From Paraglaciecola sp. L3A3 (GTDB lineage: Bacteria > Pseudomonadota > Gammaproteobacteria > Enterobacterales > Alteromonadaceae): 64,000 nt of DNA. The DNA lies in NCBI RefSeq assembly GCF_009796765.1, contig NZ_CP047023.1:4509501-4573500 (forward strand), written 5' to 3'. Under the pieces are notes generated by a model. It had not been told where the DNA came from, did no database searches, and saw only the letters and a program-made list of their open reading frames with translations. The position numbers and the translations under genes are program-made. Shown piece by piece: positions 38,601-48,153 of this stretch. Each line of letters begins with the position of its first letter. The stretch's first letter is position 1.

Positions 38601-38922
38601 CACCCGCAGTAAAACGAGAAACAGTCAAGCCTGGTATACGCGAAAGAGCCTCAGCAACAGACAAATCAGGAATCGCTGCTGCGTCAGATGCAGTAATCGA
38701 GTCAACAAATGTTGATGCTTCACGTTTGATTTCAGCTGCGTTAGCTAATGCACCACGGATCCCCGTAACGCTGATAATTTCAACATCGTCTTCAGTGACG
38801 GCTTCTCCATCAACGCTTTGTGCGACCGCATATTGACTTGAGGCAGCTGCGAGAAGAGCTGAAGTACCAAACATCGCTGCTCTTACTGAAGTGCATAGAA
38901 AAGTTTTTCTTTGCAAGCTCAT
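35602..38922 (-). CDS. Large TonB-dependent receptor, xylan locus
   Basis: A 1106-residue outer-membrane receptor of the large carbohydrate-type class. Signal peptide (cleavage near YAVAQS, about 35), a TonB-box region EIISVTGIRGALANA, a plug with DLSVAEALSRIPGLTVSR and IEGGIGGTINLQT, then a barrel ending VGLSYKF. AGGAG lies 9 nt before the ATG. It is divergent from a four-gene halogenase-like operon, sharing an intergenic region that has a LacI-type palindrome, and it precedes a GH10 xylanase. Uptake of xylo-oligosaccharide is the likely role; the ligand is inferred from neighbours only. Confidence 0.92.
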   Translation of the reverse strand: MSLQRKTFLCTSVRAAMFGTSALLAAASSQYAVAQSVDGEAVTEDDVEIISVTGIRGALANAAEIKREASTFVDSITASDAAAIPDLSVAEALSRIPGLTVSRFTAGGTAGDFPSPEGSGNLIRGLGFIRSEFNGRDAFSANGGRALDWSAVPPQLIGRVDVFKNQQADLIEGGIGGTINLQTLAPFDNEDGIAQISVDTVYTDIREEYSPTYSGVFGKNFTSDNGRFGFVGSFSSSQLQSDINGYQAGMVVPRDNVPAESFAEGQEVSDPVGTVALTPGFNLRTNEVDRERESYYLAGQWRSADDNVEVLVKYVTVENETNGLERTSEWYADAETVRSGGVEVSDLVVSPFTSDGIPKCNGSNEVPAGECDELIPVSGGLMEEGLITDDFRSWAGAYGLRVSNLGIGKQEYSKTDDVSVNIKWRASDQLTVEFDAHKTTAEASFEEQWIGVNTFLNVFSRPDLDNPYLEFSVDPRTNIAAGNRQDSGTVQVPYEAPTSPADPAGSYVGFANDSFREGEGDLHAAKLDVEYEFDNSDGWFQSVKMGARYSEREQINKEAGGNWKGVTPLWGGGVAPLNSLDKNIYDEVDFSDFFRGGVVGGENTTLLYASADLLRNPELFYDYLQAEPDFETSFYSPFATTDLNPADPANADQLRRTDDGNYTKIYQPSGISDVVEETINLYAMVKFAQEFDNGMWLEGNVGLRYVKNTLGSNGVLSYNEFGVDEQEVDYTFEIDGEEFTLPYPTEVEATDEINDFLPETEAYLQTANSVRRVDVKDEHWLPSLNIKLNLNDDMLIRFGASKGVTRPNMSDLNATQSISAKTSVERFVNIDPSDPDYDPTDPSNFTPRGLVNGTLSNIRINGGNPDLVATTANSFDISYEWYFETGFVTFGVFKKDIKNIVQYGVKPVGSITLDNTQVNVNFNGQLNLAEAEISGFEIAYQDFFTELPGIWSNLGIQANYTFVDASATPPPQFLDADDDGVPDSADTTFRFGLDNLLGQSEHTGNLIGIYQDDALEVRLIYNYRSEYLNSYRDFVTGNPVFQKPTGFLDASVRYHFTDHLTANFLIANITDEKNQSETQVDEAGTRYQRSSFLNDRRVQVGLSYKF

Positions 38923-39088
38923 AGTGTGTTCTCCTAGTGAGTGGTTTACTACGCCTAATTCAGCGCATTCTTAGTTATATTCTTTCTAGTTAGCGGTCAA
39001 AAAAACATCAACAATTGACCCGATTATAAAAACGTGTTGTTTATTAACTAGTGATTTTATTTACAAAATATTATATGTTAATGCCATA

Positions 39089-39104
39089 ATGTTAGCGCTA
39101 ACAT
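39089..39104. promoter_or_regulatory. LacI-family-type operator ATGTTAGCGCTAACAT
   Basis: A perfect 16-bp palindrome with central CG, 167 bp before TonB receptor 1 and 104 bp before the first halogenase-like gene, in the 285-bp gap between these divergent genes. Form and place fit a LacI/GalR-type sugar-responsive repressor controlling both directions. No regulator gene is in the window. Confidence 0.7.
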
Positions 39105-39207
39105 GTCTTTTTTTAACATAACGTCACATTTATTAACAACGTTTTTTTAAATTTGCGGTATTTATGAAAACAAAAATGAAATTTAGTAATAAAAAACAGG
39201 TCGAAGT

Positions 39208-40719
39208 ATGCATTTATGTATAGTGGGAGGTGGCTCTGCTGGATGGATGACAGCGGCAGCCCTAGCAAAGAAATTCTCAAGGCAAAAGCTGCAAATTACC
39301 CTTATTGAATCTGCAGAAATTGGCACCGTTGGGGTCGGTGAAGCCACTTTGCCACATATTAGATTTTTCAATCAGGCCCTAGGCATAGACGAACGCGATT
39401 TTATGCGTAAAACCAAAGCTACATTTAAACTGGGGATAGAGTTTGTTAACTGGGGCGGCAAGGGACAACGCTATATGCATCCTTTTGGTGATTTTGGCGA
39501 AAAAATAAATTCAGTCGACTTTTATCAGTATTGGTTATTAGCTCAAAAAGATAATGGCATTGGTAAATTAGAGGACTACGCCTTTGGTATTGCCGCGGCA
39601 AAATCTAACAAATTCAAGATACCAGAAGTGGGCACACTAGATCTGAAAAACTCTTTTGGTTATGCCTATCAATTTGACTCTAGCCTGTATGCCCAATACT
39701 TACGGGAGTTTTCATGCAAACTTGGAGTAAATAAAATAGAAGGAAAAGTTGTTAACACTTCAATAAACGAAACAAATGGCAACATTTCAGAATTAAGCAT
39801 GGAGAATGGCCAACTTATAAGTGCCGATTTATTTGTTGATTGTTCAGGCTTTCGTGGTTTGCTGATTGAGCAAAGTCTAAAATCTGGCTACCAAGATTGG
39901 TCCACTTGGTTACCCTGTGACCGAGCCATTGCTGTACCTTGTGAAAGTACAGAACAGTTAACTCCTTTTACCCGCGCAACAGCTAAAAACGCAGGTTGGA
40001 TTTGGCGAATTCCGTTACAGCATCGTACTGGCAATGGTCATGTATATTGCAGTCAGTTTATTAGTGACGACGCTGCACAACACTCACTTTTAGATCAATT
40101 GGATGGCAAAGTGTTGGCTGAGCCTCGCAAGCTTAGATTTAAAACAGGCCGTAGAAATCACTTTTGGAAAAACAATGTTGTTGCTATCGGCTTGTCAGCA
40201 GGATTTTTAGAGCCACTCGAATCTACCTCTATTCATTTAATTCAAGAAGGCATTACTAAGTTAATCGAACTATTTCCAGCCTTAGATGATCAACAAACCT
40301 GCTCGATTCCACTCACAATAGATGCACTAGATATTACAGAATACAATACTCAGATGGGCTTAGAATATGAGCGTATTCGAGATTTTCTATTATTACACTA
40401 TGTTGCAAACGACCGTAATGATAGCCCTATGTGGGCATATTTTAAAAATATGACACTACCTGATAGCCTGCAAGAAAAACTAGATTTGTGGATGCATCGC
40501 GCCTACATTCAGCGCTATGAAATAGGCGCATTTTTACCACCAAGTTGGGTTGCAGTTTTGCTTGGACAAAACTTGATACCGCATAATGTCGATCCTAGGG
40601 TGCAAGCGTTTGTTGGTGATCATATACGCGCTAGAGCAAATGCGATGCGCGAAGATATCAAGCTAGGTTTACATCAGGCTGAAGAACACCGGGCCTTTTT
40701 GAATCGCTATATATCATGA
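39208..40719 (+). CDS. Tryptophan-halogenase-like flavoprotein, H1
   Basis: A 503-residue flavin-dependent halogenase-family protein. FAD-binding GGGSAGW starts near residue 7, the catalytic-lysine motif TFKLG gives Lys74, the signature WIWRIP starts at Trp264 and FLEPLESTS supplies the catalytic-Glu region. All signature residues of the family are kept. These enzymes use FADH2 and O2 to make hypohalous acid that halogenates an aromatic substrate; here the substrate is unknown, and no flavin reductase gene is nearby. First gene of a four-gene run, divergent from TonB receptor 1. Confidence 0.9.
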   Translation: MHLCIVGGGSAGWMTAAALAKKFSRQKLQITLIESAEIGTVGVGEATLPHIRFFNQALGIDERDFMRKTKATFKLGIEFVNWGGKGQRYMHPFGDFGEKINSVDFYQYWLLAQKDNGIGKLEDYAFGIAAAKSNKFKIPEVGTLDLKNSFGYAYQFDSSLYAQYLREFSCKLGVNKIEGKVVNTSINETNGNISELSMENGQLISADLFVDCSGFRGLLIEQSLKSGYQDWSTWLPCDRAIAVPCESTEQLTPFTRATAKNAGWIWRIPLQHRTGNGHVYCSQFISDDAAQHSLLDQLDGKVLAEPRKLRFKTGRRNHFWKNNVVAIGLSAGFLEPLESTSIHLIQEGITKLIELFPALDDQQTCSIPLTIDALDITEYNTQMGLEYERIRDFLLLHYVANDRNDSPMWAYFKNMTLPDSLQEKLDLWMHRAYIQRYEIGAFLPPSWVAVLLGQNLIPHNVDPRVQAFVGDHIRARANAMREDIKLGLHQAEEHRAFLNRYIS

Positions 40720-40762
40720 CTTTGCCTATGTATCGTATAGATTGTAGTAAGGAATGTTGTAT

Positions 40763-42277
40763 ATGAATAAAAATGAAGTGCACAAGGCCAACTCCGTTAA
40801 TAAAGTGAATCCGAAAAAGCTAGATATCGTGATATATGGTCATAGCATTGCTGCTTTTATATCCGCTTTGACAATCCATAACACACTGGCAGATCAAGTG
40901 TCGCTTTCACTGATATTACCTGCTGAACAGGCGCCCAGCGATGTCTTGTATGGGGGGACAAGCACGCCTGATGCTTATAACCTGCATTTGGCAATGGATA
41001 TTTCTGAGGCGGAGTTACTGCAACAAACCAATTCAAGTTTTTCCTTTGGAACCCATTATCAAAATTGGACAGAAGCAAAATTTAACTGGGTACAAGCCTT
41101 TAGTTTGCCATTTACCTCTATGTACGGCGTTGACTTCCACCAAGTTTTGTTAAAACACAAACAAGACTTACAAACATACTTAGCGGGCGCCCAGTGCGCT
41201 TTACATGAGAAGTTTGCTCATCCACCGCAAAATCAACCAGCATCGCCATTGTCTAGGGCTGAATATGGCTATAATTTTGACTATCAAAGTTACGCACTAT
41301 TCCTACTCAATACAATTAAGCAGAGAAAGATAAAACTGATCCAATCAGATCTTTTAAAAGTCGAAGCCGCAGATGAGCATATTACTAACTTGCGACTAAA
41401 TGACGGTTCCTGCATTGAGGCCGATTTATTCATTGACTGTTCGGGTACTGACGCTAAATTAATCAGCGCTTTGGCTAGCAAAAAACGCGTAGATTCTAAA
41501 ATAAACGTGTCGCTCTTAACTAACGAAAATGACACCCAGATGAAACCGTGTAACCTAGTATCGGGACATGGAAATTCTTGGCAGTCGACGCTTTATTTAC
41601 AAGATTCTAGCCAGATATTGCAAGCTGTTAATGTTAAAGATACGCCTGCAGAAAATATAATGTCTACCAACACAATTGCATCAATTAGCGCTGATATTGG
41701 TGAAAAAAAACGAGCTTGGGTAGGTAATTGTGTAGCTATCAGCCTCAGTGCAGCTGTGCTTGAGCCATTTTCAAATGCGTCCTTTAGATTGCTTAAGCTA
41801 GATATAGAACGCCTTCTAGCGCTAATTCCCATCTCGAATAATATGACCATGGAACAAAAAGAATACAATCGGCGCTATAGATTGGACGTTCAGCACGCCA
41901 AACTATTTAACTTGGCATTGACCGATACCAGACATTTTTCGCAACATGAGCACACTGTTCAAATTAAGAGTCAAAATCCGGTTCTTGATAGTGATACACA
42001 AGCATTGCTCGATAGAAAACTAGCACAATATTTGCACCGTGGATTAATCGTTTCCTACGACTTTGAACCCTTCTACGCCGAAGATTGGATAATACTTCAT
42101 TTTGGTATGCAGCGTTTTCCAAGGCGCCTAAATTGTCTATGTGACAACATAGACAATACACATGTTAAACAGCACTTACTGCAAACCCAAAATACAATAG
42201 TGACCATGGTGCCTAAAATCCCCCCCTGTTCACTCTACACAGAAAAGTTTTTGAATTATTTAAAGAGACAATCATGA
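40763..42277 (+). CDS. Divergent halogenase-like paralogue lacking signature residues, H2
   Basis: A 504-residue protein aligned in length and plan with its neighbours (ADLFIDCSGTDAKL, GNCVAISLSAAVLEPF, DFHQVLLKHKQ) but degenerate at each key place. The glycine-rich FAD motif reads IYGHSIAAF, the catalytic lysine is Ser94 (SFSFG), WxWxIP is absent and PLES is PFSN. The reading frame is intact, so it is not simply a pseudogene. The start at 40763 has AGGA 9 nt upstream; an ATG at 40754 lies directly on that site. It ends in a 4-bp ATGA overlap with H3. A non-catalytic subunit or binding protein is possible but untested. Confidence 0.75.
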   Translation: MNKNEVHKANSVNKVNPKKLDIVIYGHSIAAFISALTIHNTLADQVSLSLILPAEQAPSDVLYGGTSTPDAYNLHLAMDISEAELLQQTNSSFSFGTHYQNWTEAKFNWVQAFSLPFTSMYGVDFHQVLLKHKQDLQTYLAGAQCALHEKFAHPPQNQPASPLSRAEYGYNFDYQSYALFLLNTIKQRKIKLIQSDLLKVEAADEHITNLRLNDGSCIEADLFIDCSGTDAKLISALASKKRVDSKINVSLLTNENDTQMKPCNLVSGHGNSWQSTLYLQDSSQILQAVNVKDTPAENIMSTNTIASISADIGEKKRAWVGNCVAISLSAAVLEPFSNASFRLLKLDIERLLALIPISNNMTMEQKEYNRRYRLDVQHAKLFNLALTDTRHFSQHEHTVQIKSQNPVLDSDTQALLDRKLAQYLHRGLIVSYDFEPFYAEDWIILHFGMQRFPRRLNCLCDNIDNTHVKQHLLQTQNTIVTMVPKIPPCSLYTEKFLNYLKRQS

Positions 42278-43791
42278 ATCAATCATCTACCAATCGCATC
42301 CGAAAAATTGTTATCGCTGGCGGCGGAACCGCGGGTTGGATGTCTGCGGCTGCACTATCAAGCATGCTAAGACCTGATGACGTACAAATTGTACTAGTAG
42401 AATCTGAAGAAATTGGCACGGTTGGAGTGGGTGAAGCAACCATTCCCGATATTATAAGCTTCAATCGCATGTTGGGCATTGATGAAGCTGAATTTTTAAA
42501 GGCAACCAAGGGTACTTTTAAGCTGGGCATAGAGTTTAGTGATTGGGGTAAACTTAGCGATAAATACTTTCATCCATTTGGTAACCATGGTGCAGACATG
42601 AACGGTATTGATTTCCATCAATATTGGCTACATACAAGGCAAGCTGGTAACACCAATGGTTTAGAAGAATACAGCATGTGCGCGGTGGCCGCTAAAAGTA
42701 TGAAGTTTGCCCTACCTAACGATAATCCTCGCTCGCTCTTATCGCAAATTGGTTATGCCTACCATTTTGATGCCACTGCATACGCTTTGTTTCTAAGAAA
42801 CTACGCCCAAAAGCGCGGCGTGATACGAATCGAAGGGCGTATCGAGCAGATATTGCTTAATGAGAAAACTGAAAATATTTCTACACTTATTATGCAAAAC
42901 AATCAGCGTGTTGAGGGTGATTTCTTTTTTGATTGTACTGGGTTTCAATCAAAATTATTAGGCCAAACACTTGGCGTGCCTTTTCACGATTGGACAAAAT
43001 GGCTGCCATGTAACAGTGCTCAAGCAGTTGCAAGCGAACGTCAAGGTGAGTTACTGCCTTACACTAAATCCATGGCCAAAACCGCTGGTTGGCAATGGCG
43101 CATTCCGACTCAGCATAGGACTGGCAACGGCCATATTTACAGCACTAATTTTATGGATGATCAGCAAGCTACAGATATACTTATGCAAGGACTTGATGCC
43201 CCAGCTCTTTCTGACCCACGTACCATAAGATTTACCACTGGCTGCCGAGATAAATTCTGGCATAAAAACTGTGTGGCAATTGGTCTTGCTAGCGGTTTTC
43301 TAGAACCATTGGAGTCGACTTCTATTTTCTTAATACAACAGGGGATCAGCCGCTTTATTTCGTTATATCCGTCTTTAACGCCCCCCGCTAAAGTAGTAGA
43401 AGAATATAACCGTTTAATGACCCGTGAATTTCATCAAGTCAGAGATTTTATTATATTGCATTACAAAGCCACACAACGCACAGATAGCGAATTTTGGCGC
43501 TATTGTAAAAACATGTCGATACCTGACTCTTTGCAACACAAAATGGAGTTATTTCAGTGCGCTGGACGAGTATTCAGAGACGACCACGAGTTATTCTCAA
43601 CTTCTAGCTGGGTAGCCGTAATGATGGGTCAAAACATTTACCCTGAAACAGCAGAGCCAATGTTGCTTGGTGTGCCTATACAAAACATTGAACAGAGCTT
43701 ACAAAGTATGCAACGCGCAATGCAACAAACAAGCTTGCAAATGCCAACCCATGCCGAGTTTATAAAAAACTATGCAGGCTCTTCGATTTAA
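42274..43791 (+). CDS. Tryptophan-halogenase-like flavoprotein, H3
   Basis: A 505-residue family member with an intact FAD motif (AGGGTAGW), Lys83 in TFKLG, WQWRIP from Trp273 and FLEPLESTS. The ATG overlaps the stop of H2 by 4 bp (ATGA), which implies translational coupling with the degenerate paralogue and so similar amounts of the two proteins. HPFGNHGADMNGIDFHQYWL-type wording is shared with H1 (given as HPFGNHG and GIDFHQYWL). Halide preference and substrate are not predictable by eye. Confidence 0.9.
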   Translation: MNQSSTNRIRKIVIAGGGTAGWMSAAALSSMLRPDDVQIVLVESEEIGTVGVGEATIPDIISFNRMLGIDEAEFLKATKGTFKLGIEFSDWGKLSDKYFHPFGNHGADMNGIDFHQYWLHTRQAGNTNGLEEYSMCAVAAKSMKFALPNDNPRSLLSQIGYAYHFDATAYALFLRNYAQKRGVIRIEGRIEQILLNEKTENISTLIMQNNQRVEGDFFFDCTGFQSKLLGQTLGVPFHDWTKWLPCNSAQAVASERQGELLPYTKSMAKTAGWQWRIPTQHRTGNGHIYSTNFMDDQQATDILMQGLDAPALSDPRTIRFTTGCRDKFWHKNCVAIGLASGFLEPLESTSIFLIQQGISRFISLYPSLTPPAKVVEEYNRLMTREFHQVRDFIILHYKATQRTDSEFWRYCKNMSIPDSLQHKMELFQCAGRVFRDDHELFSTSSWVAVMMGQNIYPETAEPMLLGVPIQNIEQSLQSMQRAMQQTSLQMPTHAEFIKNYAGSSI

Positions 43792-43816
43792 ATTCTAATT
43801 TTAAGCAGGTAATTTT

Positions 43817-45316
43817 ATGCAAGGTATGGACGTTAAAGATATCGTCATAGTCGGTGGTGGAACTGCTGGCTGGATGTCAGCTGCAGGCATGTCGAAACTG
43901 CTGGGTAGTAAAAAAATCAATATCCGAATAATTGAATCTGAATCGATAGGCACAGTAGGCGTAGGTGAAGCCACCGTCCCGCATATTCAGTACTTTAATC
44001 GGCTGTTAGGCATTGATGAAAATAGCTTTATTAAAAAAACCAATGCGACCTTCAAACTCGGTATCGAGTTTGTTGACTGGCATAAAATTGGTGAGTCTTA
44101 TTTTCATTCATTTGGCCCTTATGGTCTGGATATGGAAGGCATTCATTTTCATCATATGTGGTTACGCCAACAGAAAATGGGTACTGCCAAACCTATCGAC
44201 GAATTTAACCTACAGGTTCAAGCAGCCAAGGCAGGAAAATTCATGCGTGCACGTCCAGAGTTGCAGGGAAGTCCTCTAAGTGCACTCTCGTACGCATATC
44301 AATTTGACGCGGCATTGTATGCAGCCTTTTTACGAGATTTTTCTGAGAAAAATGGCGTGACTAGAACCGAAGGTAAAATTGTTAAGGTCACCCAAGCAAC
44401 AAACACCGGCCACATTGAATCGGTCACATTGGAAGATGGCGAATGTATTAAAGGTGACTTGTTTATTGATTGTTCAGGCTTTAAGGGCTTACTCATCGAA
44501 GAGACGTTAAAGACGGGATATGAAGATTGGTCACATTACTTGCCCTGCGATAGTGCTGTTACGCGCCTCAGCAAACGTATGACCGATCTTCCTCCATACA
44601 CCCGAGCGACGGCTAAAACGGCAGGTTGGCAGTGGCGTATTCCACTACAGTCAAGAACCGGAAATGGCTATGTGTACTCAAGTCAATTTTTAAGTGACCA
44701 GGATGCAATCGAAAGCCTCAACAAAGACCTTGATACGGCCCCCATCTCAGCCCCTCGTCAGTTAAGGTTTAAAACAGGTATTAGAAAGCAGCCGTGGAAC
44801 AAAAATGTGGTTTCCATAGGTCTTGCTTCGGGTTTTTTAGAGCCGCTTGAATCAACATCGATACACTTAATACAAACCGCTATTGCCAGGCTAATGACTA
44901 ACTTCCCAGATAAGTTATTTAATCAAGCCGATATTGATTTCTATAACGAGTCCACTCATAAGGAATACGTGCAAGTTAGAGATTTATTGATCCTGCACTA
45001 TAAAGCGACTACGCGTCACGATAGCCCGTTCTGGAATTATGTGCGGGAAATGGATATACCGGTGTCGTTAGAGAAGCGTATCGCTATTTATAAAGAAAAT
45101 GCGCGCTTATACAGTGAAGACAAAGAGTTTTTTAATCATAGTAGTTGGTTTGCAATATTCAATGGTCAAAGCATTCACCCACAACGTTATCATCCTATCG
45201 CCAATTTTTTAGACGAAAAAGAAATGGAGAGGCGTATGACAGAAATTCATACCGTGACACAAAAATGCTTAAGCATCATGCCGTCCCATGAGGAATTTTT
45301 GGCGAAACAGCTTTAG
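43817..45316 (+). CDS. Tryptophan-halogenase-like flavoprotein, H4
   Basis: A 499-residue family member: GGGTAGW near residue 13, Lys80 in TFKLG, WQWRIP from Trp271, FLEPLESTS present. It begins 25 bp after H3, with AGG before the ATG, and ends the four-gene run, which is closed by a bidirectional terminator. It is more like H5 of the second locus in several stretches than a chance family member would be (GIDEN, GYEDWSHYLPCD versus GYEDWSHWLPCD), which suggests the two arrays share origin. Confidence 0.9.
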   Translation: MQGMDVKDIVIVGGGTAGWMSAAGMSKLLGSKKINIRIIESESIGTVGVGEATVPHIQYFNRLLGIDENSFIKKTNATFKLGIEFVDWHKIGESYFHSFGPYGLDMEGIHFHHMWLRQQKMGTAKPIDEFNLQVQAAKAGKFMRARPELQGSPLSALSYAYQFDAALYAAFLRDFSEKNGVTRTEGKIVKVTQATNTGHIESVTLEDGECIKGDLFIDCSGFKGLLIEETLKTGYEDWSHYLPCDSAVTRLSKRMTDLPPYTRATAKTAGWQWRIPLQSRTGNGYVYSSQFLSDQDAIESLNKDLDTAPISAPRQLRFKTGIRKQPWNKNVVSIGLASGFLEPLESTSIHLIQTAIARLMTNFPDKLFNQADIDFYNESTHKEYVQVRDLLILHYKATTRHDSPFWNYVREMDIPVSLEKRIAIYKENARLYSEDKEFFNHSSWFAIFNGQSIHPQRYHPIANFLDEKEMERRMTEIHTVTQKCLSIMPSHEEFLAKQL

Positions 45317-45346
45317 ATAAACTAGGGACTGTGAGTCATAAAAAAA

Positions 45347-45369
45347 TAGCGGCATAAGCCGCTACTTTT
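45347..45369. terminator. Bidirectional terminator between H4 and the GH3 gene
   Basis: A 7-bp stem (TAGCGGC / GCCGCTA) with an ATAA loop, A-run on the left and T-run on the right. The convergent genes H4 and GH3 both end here. Confidence 0.85.
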
Positions 45370-45434
45370 TATCTATTCATTAAGCCCAGTGTTGTTGGCC
45401 AATTTAGCTAACCACACTCGTTTAATTCATAATA

Positions 45435-47966
45435 TTAAAATGAACAAACCGCGCCCATATCGTTATCGACTATTTTAATTGCACTGAGTTGAATTGACAG
45501 TCCGGCATCTGAGTGTAATGTAAAGGGCGAAGTCACAGCTTGTAAATTGCCAGCAGATTCAACAAAACAGCTCAGTTTAATATTGGCTTGTTGCCAGCCT
45601 TTACCTACCTTGTTTTTCAAGGCTTGAGTGACATTAATAGTACCATTACAACCCTGCTCACAACCCATAGCTAATGAAACATTACTGGCTGAATGTTGTA
45701 GCAAATTATAATCAAACTGCAGTACTTTACCTGCTTCCATCAAGGCCACTAGATTTACTGGGTTGCCTTGGATTGAAAGATTAGCATCACCGCTCCAAGT
45801 GGCTTCAATAATATCTTCTTGGGCTTGATAATCCGCAGCTTTTACTTGTAATTTAGACATAGAGCTGACTTGAACATTAGAGCTCACTTGAGTATTACCA
45901 CCGGCATCATTTAACACTAAACGCCAAGGTTGCACTGGGTCACCGGCAAACATAAATCGGCTATTATTTTCTTTCACTATGGCCGGATCTAATGTTTCAT
46001 CAATCAGCTGAATATCTTTTTTATCTTCAACTGACAAACCATATCCATAAGCAAACAATGGTTGATAAGGTGCACTGCCATGATTCAGTTCAACATCTAA
46101 AGGATTATTCGGCCAAGAAAATGATAAACGACCGACAAAGTCATATTGGATATTTTCATCTTTATCTCTAAATAACACATCAGCAACTCCTGATCCCTCA
46201 CTACCCGGCAACCAAGCAGCAACAAAGGCATTAGAAGCATTCAACTCTGGATTAACCCACATAGGGCGACCGGATAAAAATACACTGACAGTAGGAATAC
46301 CTGCTGCTTGTAAATCACGTAATACTTGTAAGCTTTGTTCTGGTTTAAAGTCTAAGTCAGTCACATCACCTTGAAATTCAGCATAAGGTTGCTCACCAAA
46401 AATCACAATCGCTACATCAGGTTTCTCTTCATATTCGCCGGTGGCATTAAGGCTTACCTGTCCACCAGCAGCATTAACAGCAGCGGATATCCCCTGGTAA
46501 ATGGACTGGCCATTAGGGAAATCTGAATTTTTGTTACCTGTGCCTTGCCAAGTTAAGGTCCAGCCCCCTGATTGTTGTCCAATATTATCCGCAGCATCCC
46601 CCGCCACTAACACTTTTGATTTAGCCGAGAGAGGCAACAAATTTTTATTGTTTTTTAATAAAACCAGTGATTTACGTACAGCTTCTCGAGCTACTTCTCT
46701 GTGCTGGGCTGAGCCTAATAATTCGAATTTTCCGGCATATGGACGACTAGAGGGTAAACCCGCTTCAAATAAGCCGGCACGCATTTTAACCCGCAAAATT
46801 CGAGATACGGCTTGGTCTAATCTAGCCATGCTGATTTCACCTGATTTAACTTGCGCTAAGGTATTTTCATATAAGCCTTTCCAGCTATCAGGGGCCATAA
46901 ACATATCTAAACCGGCATTAAAGGCTTTGGCACAAGAAGTGTTTGAACAACCTTTGACTTGACCATGACCGTTCCAGTCACCCACAACAAATCCATCAAA
47001 ACCCATTCGCCCCACTAACACATCAGTCAATAGAGGTTTGTGACCATGCATTTTTTCGCCATACCAACTATTAAATGACGCCATCACAACTAATGCGCCA
47101 CTTTGAATAGCAGGAGGATAACCTGCGGCATGTATATCTCTTAACTGTGCTTCGCTAGCTAAGGTTTCACCTTGGTCGACACCATCTGTTGTGCCACCGT
47201 CACCTACATAGTGTTTAACATTAGCTAACAAATGCCCATTAGTTAAAAAGTCTGCAGAATTTACTGCACCTTGAATACCTTCCACCACTTTACCTGCGTA
47301 ACTGGCAACTATTTCTGGCTTTTCAGAATAACTTTCAAAGGTACGACCCCATCTATCATTTTGTACCACCGCAATTGTTGGGGCAAAAGTCCAATCAATA
47401 CCAGTCACTAACACTTCTTTAGCCGTTACCTCGCCAATCTTTTCCATTAACTCAGGGGAATTAGCCGCACCTAAACCTATATTGTGAGGAAAGATAGTGG
47501 CCCCTGACACGTTATTATTGCCATGTACTGCATCTATGCCCCATAAGGCCGGAATACCAAGATTACCATCAGAGGTGTCAGTAGAGGCTAACCAAAATTC
47601 ATCGGCCAGTTGCAGCCAATCTTTGGCTGGAGAACGGTTATCACCATTAGGCGCTGAGTTCCCCCCATTTAGAATTGAACCTAAATGATATTTTTTAACA
47701 TCTTCTGGGGTCACAGAGGCAATATCCCCTTGAATGACCTGCCCTACTTTTTCTTCCAAGGTCATTTTAGCGAGTAGCTCTGCAATTTTTGCCTCTTGAG
47801 CAGGATCACGAGCAATGGGTGACGATTGTTTAGGCCATAATTCAGGATGGATTACACCTGCAGCATTATTATCAATTTGATCATGCTGAGATGACTTAGA
47901 AACAGTTGTTGGATTACAACTAATAAATACAGCCACTAAAGGTAAAACAAGTAATTTTTTTTGCAT
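45435..47966 (-). CDS. GH3 family exo-acting beta-glycosidase, lipoprotein
   Basis: An 843-residue protein with a lipoprotein signal (VFISC, Cys17), a GH3 N-terminal barrel (about 55-400) with FAPTIAVVQNDRWGRTFESY and the nucleophile Asp in GFDGFVVGDWNGHG, then the GH3 C-terminal alpha/beta-sandwich (VLLKNNKNLLPL, VSVFLSGRPMWVNPE) and an extra beta domain of about 170 residues as in the ExoP-type glucan hydrolases. It probably releases glucose or xylose from oligosaccharides; beta-glucan is my preferred substrate. AGGA precedes the ATG. Last gene of the second glycan locus, with its own upstream palindrome. Confidence 0.93.
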   Translation of the reverse strand: MQKKLLVLPLVAVFISCNPTTVSKSSQHDQIDNNAAGVIHPELWPKQSSPIARDPAQEAKIAELLAKMTLEEKVGQVIQGDIASVTPEDVKKYHLGSILNGGNSAPNGDNRSPAKDWLQLADEFWLASTDTSDGNLGIPALWGIDAVHGNNNVSGATIFPHNIGLGAANSPELMEKIGEVTAKEVLVTGIDWTFAPTIAVVQNDRWGRTFESYSEKPEIVASYAGKVVEGIQGAVNSADFLTNGHLLANVKHYVGDGGTTDGVDQGETLASEAQLRDIHAAGYPPAIQSGALVVMASFNSWYGEKMHGHKPLLTDVLVGRMGFDGFVVGDWNGHGQVKGCSNTSCAKAFNAGLDMFMAPDSWKGLYENTLAQVKSGEISMARLDQAVSRILRVKMRAGLFEAGLPSSRPYAGKFELLGSAQHREVAREAVRKSLVLLKNNKNLLPLSAKSKVLVAGDAADNIGQQSGGWTLTWQGTGNKNSDFPNGQSIYQGISAAVNAAGGQVSLNATGEYEEKPDVAIVIFGEQPYAEFQGDVTDLDFKPEQSLQVLRDLQAAGIPTVSVFLSGRPMWVNPELNASNAFVAAWLPGSEGSGVADVLFRDKDENIQYDFVGRLSFSWPNNPLDVELNHGSAPYQPLFAYGYGLSVEDKKDIQLIDETLDPAIVKENNSRFMFAGDPVQPWRLVLNDAGGNTQVSSNVQVSSMSKLQVKAADYQAQEDIIEATWSGDANLSIQGNPVNLVALMEAGKVLQFDYNLLQHSASNVSLAMGCEQGCNGTINVTQALKNKVGKGWQQANIKLSCFVESAGNLQAVTSPFTLHSDAGLSIQLSAIKIVDNDMGAVCSF

Positions 47967-48153
47967 TTTACATCCTGCTTATAGTTAACTTTTAGTGTCA
48001 CCACAATTAACTATATATAAAAGAAGCGATCATGAAACGCTCTGTATATGGATTCATGTCAAATTTATAATTCGCGGAAATATCCCCCGAATGTAAACTG
48101 GAGCATCGATAGATAACTGCTCGGTTAAATATTACTGCCACGGATATGGCACG

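Noticed and set aside
40763..42277. H2 as a plain pseudogene
   Set aside because: The frame is full length with no stop or shift, has a ribosome site and is coupled to H3; the losses are confined to catalytic and cofactor motifs, and H6 shows the same pattern.
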